Position numbers and translations under genes: made by a program | In this document: piece by piece, positions 1 to 7,230 of the stretch | Layout of the letters: each line of letters opens with the position of its first letter | How positions within the stretch are numbered: position 1 is the stretch's first letter | Assembly (NCBI RefSeq): GCF_003946045.1 | Contig: NZ_RHNW01000021.1 | Span: 1 to 37,892 of the forward strand | Length of the DNA stretch: 37,892 nt | Origin: Levilactobacillus mulengensis | Lineage (GTDB): Bacteria; Bacillota; Bacilli; Lactobacillales; Lactobacillaceae | Direction: 5' to 3' | Notes under the pieces: generated by a model | What the model was told of the DNA's origin: nothing | Database searches by the model: none | The model's input: only the letters and a program-made list of their open reading frames with translations

Positions 1-495
1 GATAAATTAAGTGGGGCTAACACTAATCGGCCAGAACTGCAAAAAATGCTGGCCTATATTCGTGAGGGTGATATTGTAATGGTCACTGAATTAGATCGCT
101 TAGGCAGAAACAACCATGATTTGACTAAGATCATGAACTCCATTCAAAATAAGGGTGCCACCCTAGATGTGTTAAATTTGCCGTCCATGACAGGGATTGC
201 TGACCCAAATTTACGTCAACTGATGACCAACTTGATTATTGAACTCTATAAGTACCAGGCCGAAAGTGAACGTAAGCGAATCATTGAGCGCCAGCAACAA
301 GGGATTGCCTTAGCTAAGCAGCAGGGTAAATATCATGGGCGCAAACCCCAATATGCCAAAGATGATCCCCGTTTGCAACATGCTTTTAAGCTTTATCGAG
401 CTGGCATGAGTGACATTGATGTGTCCCGAAATACAGGTATTAAACGGACGACCTTTATTCGATACCGTGTGAAATACGGTATTAAAAGAAAATAG
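1..495 (+). CDS. Serine recombinase (resolvase/invertase family), 5' end missing
   Basis: This is the 3' part of a small serine recombinase that enters the window already open; the reading frame runs from base 1. It keeps the later part of the catalytic domain (ELDRLGRN at about 75-99), the long arm helix rich in E, R and K (YQAESERKRIIERQQQG) and a C-terminal helix-turn-helix (about 385-490) that would bind the crossover site. The catalytic serine lies in the first ten residues of this family and is absent here; the matching N-terminus (ARVSSKEQ) occurs at the other end of the window. Such proteins resolve plasmid multimers or move small elements. A second, degenerate copy lies at 4868-5272 in the same orientation. 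Family assignment is firm; whether this gene and the right-end gene are one gene depends on circularity. Confidence 0.93.
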   Translation, partial: DKLSGANTNRPELQKMLAYIREGDIVMVTELDRLGRNNHDLTKIMNSIQNKGATLDVLNLPSMTGIADPNLRQLMTNLIIELYKYQAESERKRIIERQQQGIALAKQQGKYHGRKPQYAKDDPRLQHAFKLYRAGMSDIDVSRNTGIKRTTFIRYRVKYGIKRK

Positions 496-499
496 GGCC

Positions 500-540
500 C
501 CCTTTTGGTTAGCACATGTTAACTGAAAGGGTTTCTATTT
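500..540 (+). terminator. Rho-independent terminator after the recombinase
   Basis: CCCTTTTGGTTA (500-511) pairs with TAACTGAAAGGG (520-531), allowing GU pairs, and a T-rich run follows. It begins five bases after the recombinase stop. Confidence 0.6.
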
Positions 541-662
541 TCTTTACTTAAAAGTTGTCTCAGGAATCAGCTTACATCCAAATTGTGTACAATCTATATC
601 ATGAGAACTAATTTTAGAGTACGATACAGTTGATTAACAATTTCGATAAAGGCGATGATGGG

Positions 663-1991
663 ATGAAAAGCACGACGAAATGGGTAACACGGTGGCCCGA
701 ACGAATTAGTTACGGCTTAAGTGACGCCGCCGATAATTTAGTCTTTCAAATGATGACGACCTATTTGCTATTCTTTTACACGGATGTTTATGGACTGACA
801 CCAAGCGCGGTGGCCATTTTATTTGTCGTGGCGCGGGTAGCTGACGTTGTTGAAAGTTTTGTCATCGGGATCATGATTGATCACACACATTCACGGTTTG
901 GCAAGAGCCGACCGTTCTTCCTCTGGTATTCGTTACCTTACGTTATTTTTGCGGTTCTCACCTTTGTGACGCCTAACTTTTCGTATAATGGTAAATTAAT
1001 CTGGGCATATGTGACGTATTTAGGCCTTGGATTTCTGTATACGGCTGTTAATCTGCCAATCACGTCAATCTTACCAACGATGTCGCAGAATACTCGTGAG
1101 TTGACGTTGTTGGGTGTCATTCGTCAATTCTTTGGCAGTTCGGTTCAAATTGTGGTGGCGGTATTCACATTACCCTTGGTTGCGTTCTTCGGCCACGGTA
1201 ATCAGCAAAAAGGGTTCTTGGGCACAATCATCGTGTTTAGCCTGATTTCATTTCTTTTGATTATCAACACGTTTGTCCATGTTCGCGAACGGTTCGCGAA
1301 TCCTGAAATTGCCCACCAACCGTTAACAACTGTCCTAAAAATGTTGAAACATAATCAGCCATGGATCGTTATGTCAATCGTGATTCTCATGTACTGGCTG
1401 GTGACGGCAATTAAGAATCAGACAACCATTTACTATTTTAAATATACGGTGGGAAACGAAAACCTGGTGCCACTAGCTAACAGTTTTACCCTGGCAGCGT
1501 TAATCGGGGTATTGCTGATCATTCGAATTACCGAGGTTGGCAGTAAGAAGCAAACGATGCTTCGCGGTATTTTAATGGCGCTGGTTGGTCAAGCCGTGAT
1601 TGCGGTTGGGGTTTATACCAAAATACTGTGGTTCTTGTTTGGCGGTGTCTTGATTAACTCGATTGGCAATGGGATCATTATCGGCCTCGTCTCAATCATG
1701 ATTGCTGACACAATCCGTTATGGTGCCAGCATGGGGATCCAAGCCGAGGGAATTCTGGCTTCAACGGATGACTTTGGCGTTAACGTCGGCCTTGGTGTTG
1801 GCGGCTTGATTACAGCTGGTTTGTTTCACTTTTCGGGTTACGTTGCCAATCGAACCCAGAATGCCGCAACTCTCACCATGATTAATTTGAATTATGTTTG
1901 GATTCCGTTGGTTATTTATGTGGGGATGTATTTTGTATTGCGGCTTTATGATGAGGGGCGGATTGAACGAGCAATAGAAGCAAGAAAATAA
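663..1991 (+). CDS. GPH-family (MFS) sugar:cation symporter
   Basis: Membrane transporter of about 442 residues with some twelve hydrophobic segments. The N-terminus reads ERISYGLSDAADNLVFQ, the form typical of the glycoside-pentoside-hexuronide:cation symporters, and a basic cytoplasmic loop (DHTHSRFGKSRPF) follows the second segment, as in the major facilitator fold. The substrate is probably a glycoside or pentoside; nothing next to it encodes a glycosidase or kinase, so it cannot be named. I chose ATG 663, with AAAGG at 648-652 in front; an in-frame TTG at 630 would add 11 polar residues and has no better ribosome site. No regulator or catabolic partner is adjacent, so this appears to be an orphan cargo gene carried between two recombinase copies. 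Confidence 0.88.
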   Translation: MKSTTKWVTRWPERISYGLSDAADNLVFQMMTTYLLFFYTDVYGLTPSAVAILFVVARVADVVESFVIGIMIDHTHSRFGKSRPFFLWYSLPYVIFAVLTFVTPNFSYNGKLIWAYVTYLGLGFLYTAVNLPITSILPTMSQNTRELTLLGVIRQFFGSSVQIVVAVFTLPLVAFFGHGNQQKGFLGTIIVFSLISFLLIINTFVHVRERFANPEIAHQPLTTVLKMLKHNQPWIVMSIVILMYWLVTAIKNQTTIYYFKYTVGNENLVPLANSFTLAALIGVLLIIRITEVGSKKQTMLRGILMALVGQAVIAVGVYTKILWFLFGGVLINSIGNGIIIGLVSIMIADTIRYGASMGIQAEGILASTDDFGVNVGLGVGGLITAGLFHFSGYVANRTQNAATLTMINLNYVWIPLVIYVGMYFVLRLYDEGRIERAIEARK

Positions 1992-2128
1992 GTCCGAATT
2001 ATATTCTAAATAATAGTTTTTGATTTGCTAACTAACACCGGTGCGGTGTGATATTATTACCTTTTTGCGCCAACGGTTATTGCAATTGGCCAAATAATCT
2101 TGCAACATCACTTTTGAAATGCAATAGA

Positions 2129-2157
2129 TTGTGAGTCGTTCCAGTTAGCACTATACT
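2129..2157 (+). promoter_or_regulatory. Promoter for the 185-aa EF-hand-like protein
   Basis: TTGTGA (2129-2134), a 17-base spacer and TATACT (2152-2157) lie 34 bases before the start codon. Just upstream, at about 2036-2050, is a short hairpin (ACACCG, GTG, CGGTGT), which could end the transporter transcript weakly. Confidence 0.55.
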
Positions 2158-2191
2158 GAAACTGAGTCTAAATCTAAAAGGAGTGGTTTGC

Positions 2192-2749
2192 ATGGCTGAA
2201 AAGTATACAGCAGAAATCGTGCCATTGAACGCTGAGAAGATTGGCACCGCGCCACACGGTGCCGCGACGTTCACGATTGATGGTGCGCAAATGAAGATTC
2301 ATATCGATATGTTTGATACACCTGCTAATGTGCAGCATTGGGAACATTTCCACGGATTCCCGGATGGTAAGCCAGCAGAAATCGCCACAGCGGCACAAGA
2401 TGCTAATGGTGACGGTTTCGTTGATCTGCCAGAAACAGAACCGGTTTCCGGTACAACGATGGTGCCATTTGACGCTGAACCGGCCAAGATGCATGTGCCA
2501 AATGACAGTTACCCAGTGGCTGATGCAGAAGGTCACTATGCTTATGACAAACTCGTTGATCTGAAGGAATTGCAGACAGCGTTTAAAACCGCTTTTGGCA
2601 GTGACGATTTGCAGCTCGATAAAAGGGTCATTTATATTCATGGTGTGCCGGATACCTTGAAGCTACCGGCTACTGTTCAAGGAACTGTCATGAACTACGA
2701 TGCCCACGTTACTTTACCAATTGCAGTTGGGAAAATCATCAAAGCTTAA
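2192..2749 (+). CDS. Unknown protein, about 185 aa, with an EF-hand-like loop
   Basis: A soluble, acidic protein without signal peptide or membrane segment. I do not recognise a named family with certainty. Two things stand out: a histidine-containing stretch WEHFHGFPDG (around residues 49-58) and, some ten residues later, the twelve-residue sequence DANGDGFVDLPE, which fits the calcium-binding EF-hand loop exactly (D1, N3, D5, G6, D9, E12). The beta-rich C-terminal half (VIYIHGVPDT, YDAHVTLPI) could suggest a CHRD-like fold, but this is a guess. The start is ATG 2192, preceded by AAAGGAG (2177-2183); the upstream in-frame GTG overlaps that ribosome site and is unlikely. It has its own promoter (2129-2157) and terminator (2811-2840), so it is a single-gene unit. 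Confidence 0.8.
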   Translation: MAEKYTAEIVPLNAEKIGTAPHGAATFTIDGAQMKIHIDMFDTPANVQHWEHFHGFPDGKPAEIATAAQDANGDGFVDLPETEPVSGTTMVPFDAEPAKMHVPNDSYPVADAEGHYAYDKLVDLKELQTAFKTAFGSDDLQLDKRVIYIHGVPDTLKLPATVQGTVMNYDAHVTLPIAVGKIIKA

Positions 2750-2810
2750 ACTAATTAGTTGAATAAATAATCTGGCTCTTTGTCAACTGAGGTTGATATC
2801 AGCTTATATA

Positions 2811-2840
2811 GCAAATCCGAAAGGATTTGCTTTTTCTTTT
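2811..2840 (+). terminator. Rho-independent terminator
   Basis: GCAAATCC, loop GAAA, GGATTTGC, then TTTTTCTTTT. Perfect eight-pair stem with a GNRA-type loop; ends the transcript from 2192-2749. Confidence 0.85.
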
Positions 2841-2852
2841 GCATTAATTGAA

Positions 2853-2946
2853 TTAAGCAAATAATTCCATTTGAATCCTAGTTCGATAATGGTCAAAATT
2901 CCGATAACCGTAAGCAGTTCTACCAATAGCTTTAATTTTGCGGTTA
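2853..2946 (-). pseudogene. ISL3-family transposase, C-terminal remnant
   Basis: Read on the minus strand, this stretch encodes about 30 residues ending at a stop (2853-2855), including NRKIKAIGRTAYGYRNFDHY, the characteristic end of ISL3-family transposases (the family usually continues NGPLEGINRKIK in front). The frame is cut by a stop just upstream, so only the last part of the gene survives. The sequence 2947-3030, between this remnant and the next terminator, holds no gene I can support. It marks an old insertion and rearrangement point between two cargo genes. Confidence 0.7.
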
Positions 2947-3037
2947 ACTCGGGGTCAATGGAACATCCATAGGGCAGGCCGTGGGCTAAGGATAGAAACT
3001 AAAATGAGGCAATCGTTTTTACAGCTCAGATAACACA

Positions 3038-3079
3038 AAAACCGGCTAATTCGCAAAGAAACGCGGATTAGCCGGTTTT
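3038..3079 (-). terminator. Terminator downstream of the flavin reductase-like gene
   Basis: AAAACCGGCTAAT (3038-3050) and ATTAGCCGGTTTT (3067-3079) form a perfect 13-pair stem. The T-run on the minus strand follows the gene at 3114-3812; the hairpin could work in both directions. Confidence 0.85.
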
Positions 3080-3113
3080 ACTTATTGAGAGGGTGGTTGG
3101 TCACCACTTGCTG

Positions 3114-3812
3114 CTAGTACCCGTACAGCTTGTCGACTTCAACGAGGTCTTCATCGACCCCAGCGTTAACGAGGAGGTCATGGTTAGATTCGACGATCGC
3201 TGGTGAACCGGACAGGTAGTAACGAACCTCGTTACCCTTTTGTTCTGCCAGTTCCGTCAGGTGGGCAACGGCGTCCTTACCGTGGTCTAAGAGGGTCAGG
3301 GTCAGATTTGGCATGTCGGCGGCCCACTTTTCAAAGTCCTCTTGGTAGAGGTGAAAGCCATCCGCGACGTAGACCACTTCTACCGGGCGGTCTGACTTAG
3401 TGTCGTGGAGTTCCTTGACCAGGGCGCGGATAGGGGTGATCCCCACCCCGCTGGCAAAGAGGACGAGGGGCTTGTCTTCGTCCTTTAAGGTAAACTTGCC
3501 CAGTGGGCCGAGGATTTGGATTTCTTCGCCCGGCACCAGGGTTTGCACGTTGGCCTTAAACGAAGAAGGTTCGCCGTGCTGGCGGGTCCGGGTACCTAAG
3601 AGGATGTGACCGTCCGCCGGTAGGCTCGCAAAGGACAGGGCGCGGACCTTCTTTTGGTCGGTCACTTCCTTGGTGGGTAGGCCTAAGCGCATGTACTGGC
3701 CGGCCTCCCAGGTGAAACCAGCCGGGATTTCGAGTAGGATTTCGAGGTAGTCGTCCGTCAGGGGACGCACGCTGATCAATTTGCTTGCGTAACTAGGTAA
3801 TTCTTTTGCCAT
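3114..3812 (-). CDS. FAD/NAD(P)H oxidoreductase of the ferredoxin-NADP reductase type
   Basis: A 232-residue soluble enzyme with the two-domain ferredoxin-NADP reductase layout. The FAD-binding barrel carries RALSFASLP (about residues 56-64), the family's RxxS motif; the nucleotide-binding half carries GVGITPIRALV (about 123-133), the GxGxxP motif, and ends in a short aromatic tail (LYGY). It probably passes electrons from NAD(P)H to a flavin or a partner protein; no iron-sulphur domain or partner is encoded nearby. The ribosome site is AGGAGG, well placed before the ATG. A TATAAT hexamer lies on the minus strand at 3843-3848. Base composition is odd: a 60-base sample (3121-3180) is 55% GC, far above the neighbouring genes, and codons favour G/C ends, so it looks recently transferred from a higher-GC lactobacillus. 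Confidence 0.85.
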   Translation of the reverse strand: MAKELPSYASKLISVRPLTDDYLEILLEIPAGFTWEAGQYMRLGLPTKEVTDQKKVRALSFASLPADGHILLGTRTRQHGEPSSFKANVQTLVPGEEIQILGPLGKFTLKDEDKPLVLFASGVGITPIRALVKELHDTKSDRPVEVVYVADGFHLYQEDFEKWAADMPNLTLTLLDHGKDAVAHLTELAEQKGNEVRYYLSGSPAIVESNHDLLVNAGVDEDLVEVDKLYGY

Positions 3813-3901
3813 GATAATTCCTCCTATTTAGAATTTACACCAATTATACGGACATAACCACTATATTTAATTGTTTTATATTTCATAAACAAACCTCTTT
3901 A

Positions 3902-4402
3902 TTATGCTTTATCGGCAGTCTTTTTTACTTTTTTGAAATGTAACTTGTTACCAATATTAGCAGACACACTGGAAGTAGTTTCTAAAACATTATGAATTTG
4001 TTCTTGTGTCTTTTGTTTTTTTAACGCTTTTTTACTTTCTGATTCTTGAGCCAAAAGTTGACTATCAATAAGTGTTTGTTTATCGATGTAATACAATTTC
4101 ACAAAAGTGTTTGGAGCCACAGAGGTATTTCCCTTTGGTTCCATTTTTACAATAGTATTTGGCAATGCATCAGCATAATGTAAATCTGCCTTCACCGGTA
4201 CTTCAGAGTGATTAAAGTTATACTTATCTATTACCGCTGTTGCTTTTTCAACATCTAATAATTTTACATCGGGTATTTTAAGATAGTCTTTTCTTTTCTC
4301 TAATTGATCATTAACGATTTTAGTTTCTTGCTCCAATACATCTGGTGCTACTGCTCCAAGTGCCATTTTCCCAATCGTACCAAACAATTTTGCTTTTCCC
4401 AT
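3902..4402 (-). CDS. PASTA-like domain protein, function unknown
   Basis: About 166 residues, lysine-rich, without a clear signal peptide. The middle part (IPDVKLLDVEKATAVIDK ... VKMEPKGNTSVAPNTFVKLYY) has the pattern of a PASTA domain: a PDV/PN start, a helix, then an alternating beta pattern with P and G before the last strand. PASTA domains normally sit outside the cell on Ser/Thr kinases and penicillin-binding proteins and bind muropeptides; here there is neither kinase nor membrane anchor, so the role is open. A basic, coiled C-terminal tail (KKALKKQKTQEQ ... KKVKKTADKA) follows. The start is ATG 4402, with AGGAGA seven bases before it; the longer TTG start would overlap that site. Confidence 0.75.
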   Translation of the reverse strand: MGKAKLFGTIGKMALGAVAPDVLEQETKIVNDQLEKRKDYLKIPDVKLLDVEKATAVIDKYNFNHSEVPVKADLHYADALPNTIVKMEPKGNTSVAPNTFVKLYYIDKQTLIDSQLLAQESESKKALKKQKTQEQIHNVLETTSSVSANIGNKLHFKKVKKTADKA

Positions 4403-4434
4403 TTTTTCTCTCCTAATCAATCCAATTGTTTTAA

Positions 4435-4875
4435 TTATACATTCATTCTTTTAAAAATAAAGAAGCGGTTATTAATTACCTGTGTGATCAGTTGTTCGAT
4501 CAGTACTTTGAACAATTGCTCCAGCAGAAACCGCAGGTAGGGGAAATGATGCTAAAAACTACTTTTGACATTTTTTTAAATTTTTGGTGGCAAAAACGAG
4601 ATTTAATTCAATTATTGATCCGCCAAGGCTTATTTGATCATATGAATGAAATTTGGCAGCAAAAAGCAATCCCCCGTTATCAACAGTTTGCGGCTCCCTG
4701 GCATGTTCAGGGCACTCCTACCCAAGTGAATTATGTGATGGCTTTTCAACTAGGTGGTTTTACCAATATTCTACGTGTCTGGTTAGGCCAAGATCAGCCT
4801 GAGTCACCAGAGCAAATTAAGGATTTAATGTTGTTGGCTGCTCAGCAATTAGCTGATAGTTTGAATACAAATTAG
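4435..4875 (+). pseudogene. TetR-family regulator, N-terminal DNA-binding part lost
   Basis: Read from 4435 (just after an in-frame stop) the frame gives LYIHSFKNKEAVINYL, the last part of a TetR helix-turn-helix (usually YYHFKNKEAL), followed by about 130 residues of an alpha-helical ligand-binding and dimerisation domain (LFDQYFEQLLQQKPQ ... QLADSLNTN). No start codon or the first two DNA-binding helices precede it; the next gene on the left is convergent and ends its leader at about 4430. The gene was therefore cut within its DNA-binding domain. A shorter product from an internal TTG at 4492 is possible but could not bind DNA. Its stop overlaps the start of the recombinase remnant. Confidence 0.75.
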
Positions 4876-5272
4876 ATTAGTTAGACAGAAATAATCAGGA
4901 TTTAACTAAGATTATGAATACCATTCAAAATGAGGGGCTACCCTATATGTATTAAATTTGCCGTCTATGACGGGACTTGCTGATTCTAATTTACGGCAAC
5001 TGATGACTAACCTCATCATTGAATTGTATAAGTACCAGGCTGAAAGCGAACGTAAGCGGATCATTGAACGGCAGCAACAAGGGATTATCTTAGCCAAACA
5101 GCAAGGTAAATATCATGGACGTAAGCCCCAATATGCCAAAGATGATCCCCGTTTGCAACATGCTTTTAAGCTTTATCAGGCAGGCATGAGTGACATAGAC
5201 GTTGCTCGGAATACCGGGATCAAGCGGACAACTTTTATTCGATATCGTAAAAAGCTTAATATCAAGAGATAG
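4868..5272 (+). pseudogene. Degenerate serine recombinase copy
   Basis: Homologous to 85-495 in the same orientation. It lacks the N-terminal catalytic part, has an in-frame stop near the start (GATTAG where the first copy has GATCGC) and a one-base deletion at about 4934-4940 relative to the first copy. The intact downstream frame (from about 4958) still encodes the arm helix and the helix-turn-helix. A 52-base block (5126-5177) is identical to 346-397, whereas flanking parts differ at many third positions. It may serve as a recombination partner for the intact copy rather than as a gene. Confidence 0.88.
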
Positions 5273-5325
5273 GACACTTAGCTAGCACATGCTAATTATT
5301 CATGAATATAAAACATATGTATCAT

Positions 5326-5354
5326 TTGCAAATATATTTGTTATGTGTTATTAT
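5326..5354 (+). promoter_or_regulatory. Candidate parA promoter with ATACATGT-type boxes
   Basis: TTGCAA (5326-5331), 17 bases, TATTAT (5349-5354). Short boxes related to ACATGTAT occur around it (5313-5322, 5353-5362, 5385-5393), similar to the boxes between parA and its partner, which suggests autoregulation by the partition proteins. Confidence 0.5.
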
Positions 5355-5406
5355 ACATGTAGTGATATTTATTAAGCTTACTTAGCATGTATGAGGAGGG
5401 ACACTA

Positions 5407-6198
5407 ATGGAAATTATTACATTTTCAGCAATAAAAGGCGGCGTTGGCAAAACTACCCTAGCTTTTAATTATGGTGAGTGGTTAGCAAAAAATGGCAAGC
5501 ATGTTTTATTTATTGACTTAGACCACCAAAGTAATTTAACCCAGACTTACAACATTTACGACAATCAAGACACCGTTGGCAACATTTTCTTAGATCGAGG
5601 GAAAGTCAAAATACATGAAATAAGTGCTTATATTAGTATAATTGCCGGAGATATGCACCTTGACGATATTGAGCGTACCATTGAAAATAAGACTAACAAA
5701 AACATGTTCCTCTACATGTGGTTGTCAGATAATTATGAACGTTTAAATTTAGGAAAATTTGAGTATATTATTTTAGATTGCCACCCAGATTTTTCTACTG
5801 CTACCAAAAATGCAGTCATCATCAGTAATGCTATTCTTAGTCCAATCACGCCCAGTGAACATGGGTATAATGCAAAATTTAACCTAGAAGAAAGAATTAA
5901 CGAGTTACGCAAAGAAGCCATTGATTACTCTACTAGAAAATCTTATGTCACGACCAAATTATTTTTTATCGCCAACATGATTAAACACAACACAAGATCA
6001 TCTCGCGAGTTATTAAAAGCCTTAAAAGGCGATCCCAGTGTATTGGCTACAGTTCCAGAAAAGGAGCTATTCAATCGTTCAACGTTGGATAAAAAATCTC
6101 TTTCAAAAATGGCTGAAGACCACAAAACATATATTGATCAACATGAATTTTTCGACAGTATGGACAAAACATTTAATGAAATCACGGAAAAATTATAA
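5407..6198 (+). CDS. parA: ParA-type plasmid partition ATPase
   Basis: A 263-residue cytoplasmic ATPase of the ParA/MinD class. The deviant Walker A motif is at residues 10-17 (KGGVGKTT), followed by the A' region FIDLDHQSNLTQTY and the Walker B-like YIILDCHPDFS. There is no N-terminal helix-turn-helix, so this is the short type (Ib-like), which relies on a small partner protein for DNA binding. GAGGAGGG precedes the ATG. Downstream are the 13-bp repeats (6206-6243) and a ribbon-helix-helix gene (6270-6509), together a complete segregation cassette. It would move plasmid copies over the nucleoid before division. Confidence 0.93.
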   Translation: MEIITFSAIKGGVGKTTLAFNYGEWLAKNGKHVLFIDLDHQSNLTQTYNIYDNQDTVGNIFLDRGKVKIHEISAYISIIAGDMHLDDIERTIENKTNKNMFLYMWLSDNYERLNLGKFEYIILDCHPDFSTATKNAVIISNAILSPITPSEHGYNAKFNLEERINELRKEAIDYSTRKSYVTTKLFFIANMIKHNTRSSRELLKALKGDPSVLATVPEKELFNRSTLDKKSLSKMAEDHKTYIDQHEFFDSMDKTFNEITEKL

Positions 6199-6205
6199 AT
6201 ATTTC

Positions 6206-6243
6206 ATACACGTATTAATCACACGTATACTCAATACATGTGA
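6206..6243 (+). repeat. Three 13-bp-spaced repeats between parA and its partner
   Basis: Boxes ACGTAT (6210-6215), ACGTAT (6223-6228) and ACATGT (6236-6241) recur every 13 bases, each in an ACACGTAT-like context. Ribbon-helix-helix partners of short ParA proteins bind such phased repeats, so this may be the operator, the centromere or both. Confidence 0.6.
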
Positions 6244-6269
6244 ATTTGAATTATAAAGGAGGACTACCT

Positions 6270-6509
6270 ATGGCATTCGATCCAGAGAACAAAAACATAA
6301 AAAAAGCACTACAAAAAAATGAAACAGAACAGCCAACTGATACTAAAGATAAACTTGTTATTCCTGTTTTTAAAGACGAAGAGGAACGTACTAAGAACTA
6401 TACCTTTTCACTTCAACCTAGCGCACGCAAAAGACTTGACGGTCTGGCTAAAGAACATAATTTTAAGTCTGCCTCCAAATTTTTAAATGAGCTTATAAAA
6501 AATATGTGA
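6270..6509 (+). CDS. Small ParB-like ribbon-helix-helix partition partner
   Basis: A 79-residue protein (start ATG 6270, AAAGGAGG six bases before it). The first 40 residues are charged and probably disordered, the part that in such partners stimulates the ParA ATPase. The C-terminal part reads NYTFSLQPSARKRLDGL followed by two helices (KEHNFKSASKFLNELIKNM), the beta-helix-helix pattern of ribbon-helix-helix DNA-binding proteins. With parA upstream and phased repeats between them, it is most likely the centromere-binding protein. The family name is inferred from pattern and position; the sequence itself is too short for a definite name. Confidence 0.78.
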   Translation: MAFDPENKNIKKALQKNETEQPTDTKDKLVIPVFKDEEERTKNYTFSLQPSARKRLDGLAKEHNFKSASKFLNELIKNM

Positions 6510-6534
6510 TGTCACTTTAAGGGGGGGAGTCGTT

Positions 6535-6651
6535 ATGGGAATTTCAATAAGTGTTATATTTTTGTTTGCCAGCCTTATTATCTTTTGGATAGTCCCAGCC
6601 ATTGGAATTGCCAAAAATCACCTGGTAGATAACCGCTTTTTTATTCGATAG
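6535..6651 (+). CDS. Small membrane protein, 38 aa
   Basis: An ATG at 6535 with the strong site AAGGGGGGGAG in front opens a 38-residue frame with one long hydrophobic helix (VIFLFASLIIFWIVPAIGI) and a short basic tail (NRFFIR). It sits between the partition partner and another small membrane protein and is probably co-transcribed with them. Function unknown. The ribosome site is its best support. Confidence 0.5.
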   Translation: MGISISVIFLFASLIIFWIVPAIGIAKNHLVDNRFFIR

Positions 6652-6663
6652 TGGTTATTTCCA

Positions 6664-6912
6664 ATGCAGTACTGGTTACAGCTATTATTTGAAAGAATCA
6701 GCGGTAACCGTCGTATTGTCGTAAGAATTTTACAGATAATGTCTCTGTTTATCACGTATTTTTGCGGGTTACTTATGCTCATGATTTTCAGTGTTTTTGA
6801 TGGAAATTTTCTTAAACACCCCGAAGCATTTTTACTTTTCGAATATTTACTGTTATCTTCTATCGCTTACTGGTTTCAACCAAAAGCTGGCAAAGTATAC
6901 AAGACCAAATGA
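6664..6912 (+). CDS. Small membrane protein, 82 aa
   Basis: Two hydrophobic segments (about residues 25-45 and 58-72) joined by a short loop, with a basic N-terminal stretch (RISGNRRIVVR) and a basic C-terminus (KAGKVYKTK). No family recognised. It begins 12 bases after the preceding 38-residue frame without a clear ribosome site, so it may be translated by coupling. These two small membrane genes close the partition operon before the replication leader. Confidence 0.5.
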   Translation: MQYWLQLLFERISGNRRIVVRILQIMSLFITYFCGLLMLMIFSVFDGNFLKHPEAFLLFEYLLLSSIAYWFQPKAGKVYKTK

Positions 6913-6986
6913 AGTTGCCGCTTGGTAAGCACTATGCTAGACTAAAACTAATTTAACAACCGAATAAAGAGATCAAGCTAAACAGA

Positions 6987-7092
6987 AAAATCCCCGATTC
7001 ACGAGGAATCAGGGATTTTGGGTTTAGCAAGTAGCTATAAGGCAGCTACTTAGGTTCAGTCGATTTTCACCGCCAAGTTAAAATCGACTGAA
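6987..7092. repeat. Cluster of hairpins upstream of the replication gene
   Basis: Three inverted repeats follow each other: AAAATCCC/GGGATTTT with inner GATTC/GAATC (6987-7019), AAGTAGCT/AGCTACTT (7029-7051) and a perfect 13-bp TTCAGTCGATTTT/AAAATCGACTGAA (7055-7092). The first could end the partition operon; the others have no T-run and may be origin or control structures. The right arm of the second is complementary to AAGTAGCT at 7184-7191 in the next hairpin. Confidence 0.6.
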
Positions 7093-7094
7093 CA

Positions 7095-7123
7095 TTGTTC
7101 TTAATTTGTAGGTTAATTATACC
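7095..7123 (+). promoter_or_regulatory. Candidate promoter for the rep messenger
   Basis: TTGTTC (7095-7100), 17 bases, TATACC (7118-7123). It would give a leader of about 285 bases before the rep start, across the hairpin at 7177-7217 and the antisense RNA target. Weak match; position is its main support. Confidence 0.35.
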
Positions 7124-7176
7124 GCAAACCAGTCCCCAAGGACAAGTTAAGGATAGTTAAAAACAAATTAAAGTCA

Positions 7177-7217
7177 ATGGACTAAGTAGCTAACCAGAGC
7201 TATTTAGTCCATTTTTT
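7177..7217 (+). terminator. Terminator-like hairpin in the rep leader
   Basis: ATGGACTAA-G-TAGCT pairs with AGCTA-T-TTAGTCCAT, a stem of 14 pairs with one mismatch, followed by six T. It ends either an upstream transcript or the rep messenger itself by attenuation. Confidence 0.75.
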
Positions 7218-7230
7218 GTTGTTAGAACTT

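Noticed and set aside
2174..2641. Long minus-strand frame opposite the 185-aa gene
   Set aside because: Shadow of the plus-strand gene; no ribosome site, cysteine- and histidine-rich random-looking protein.
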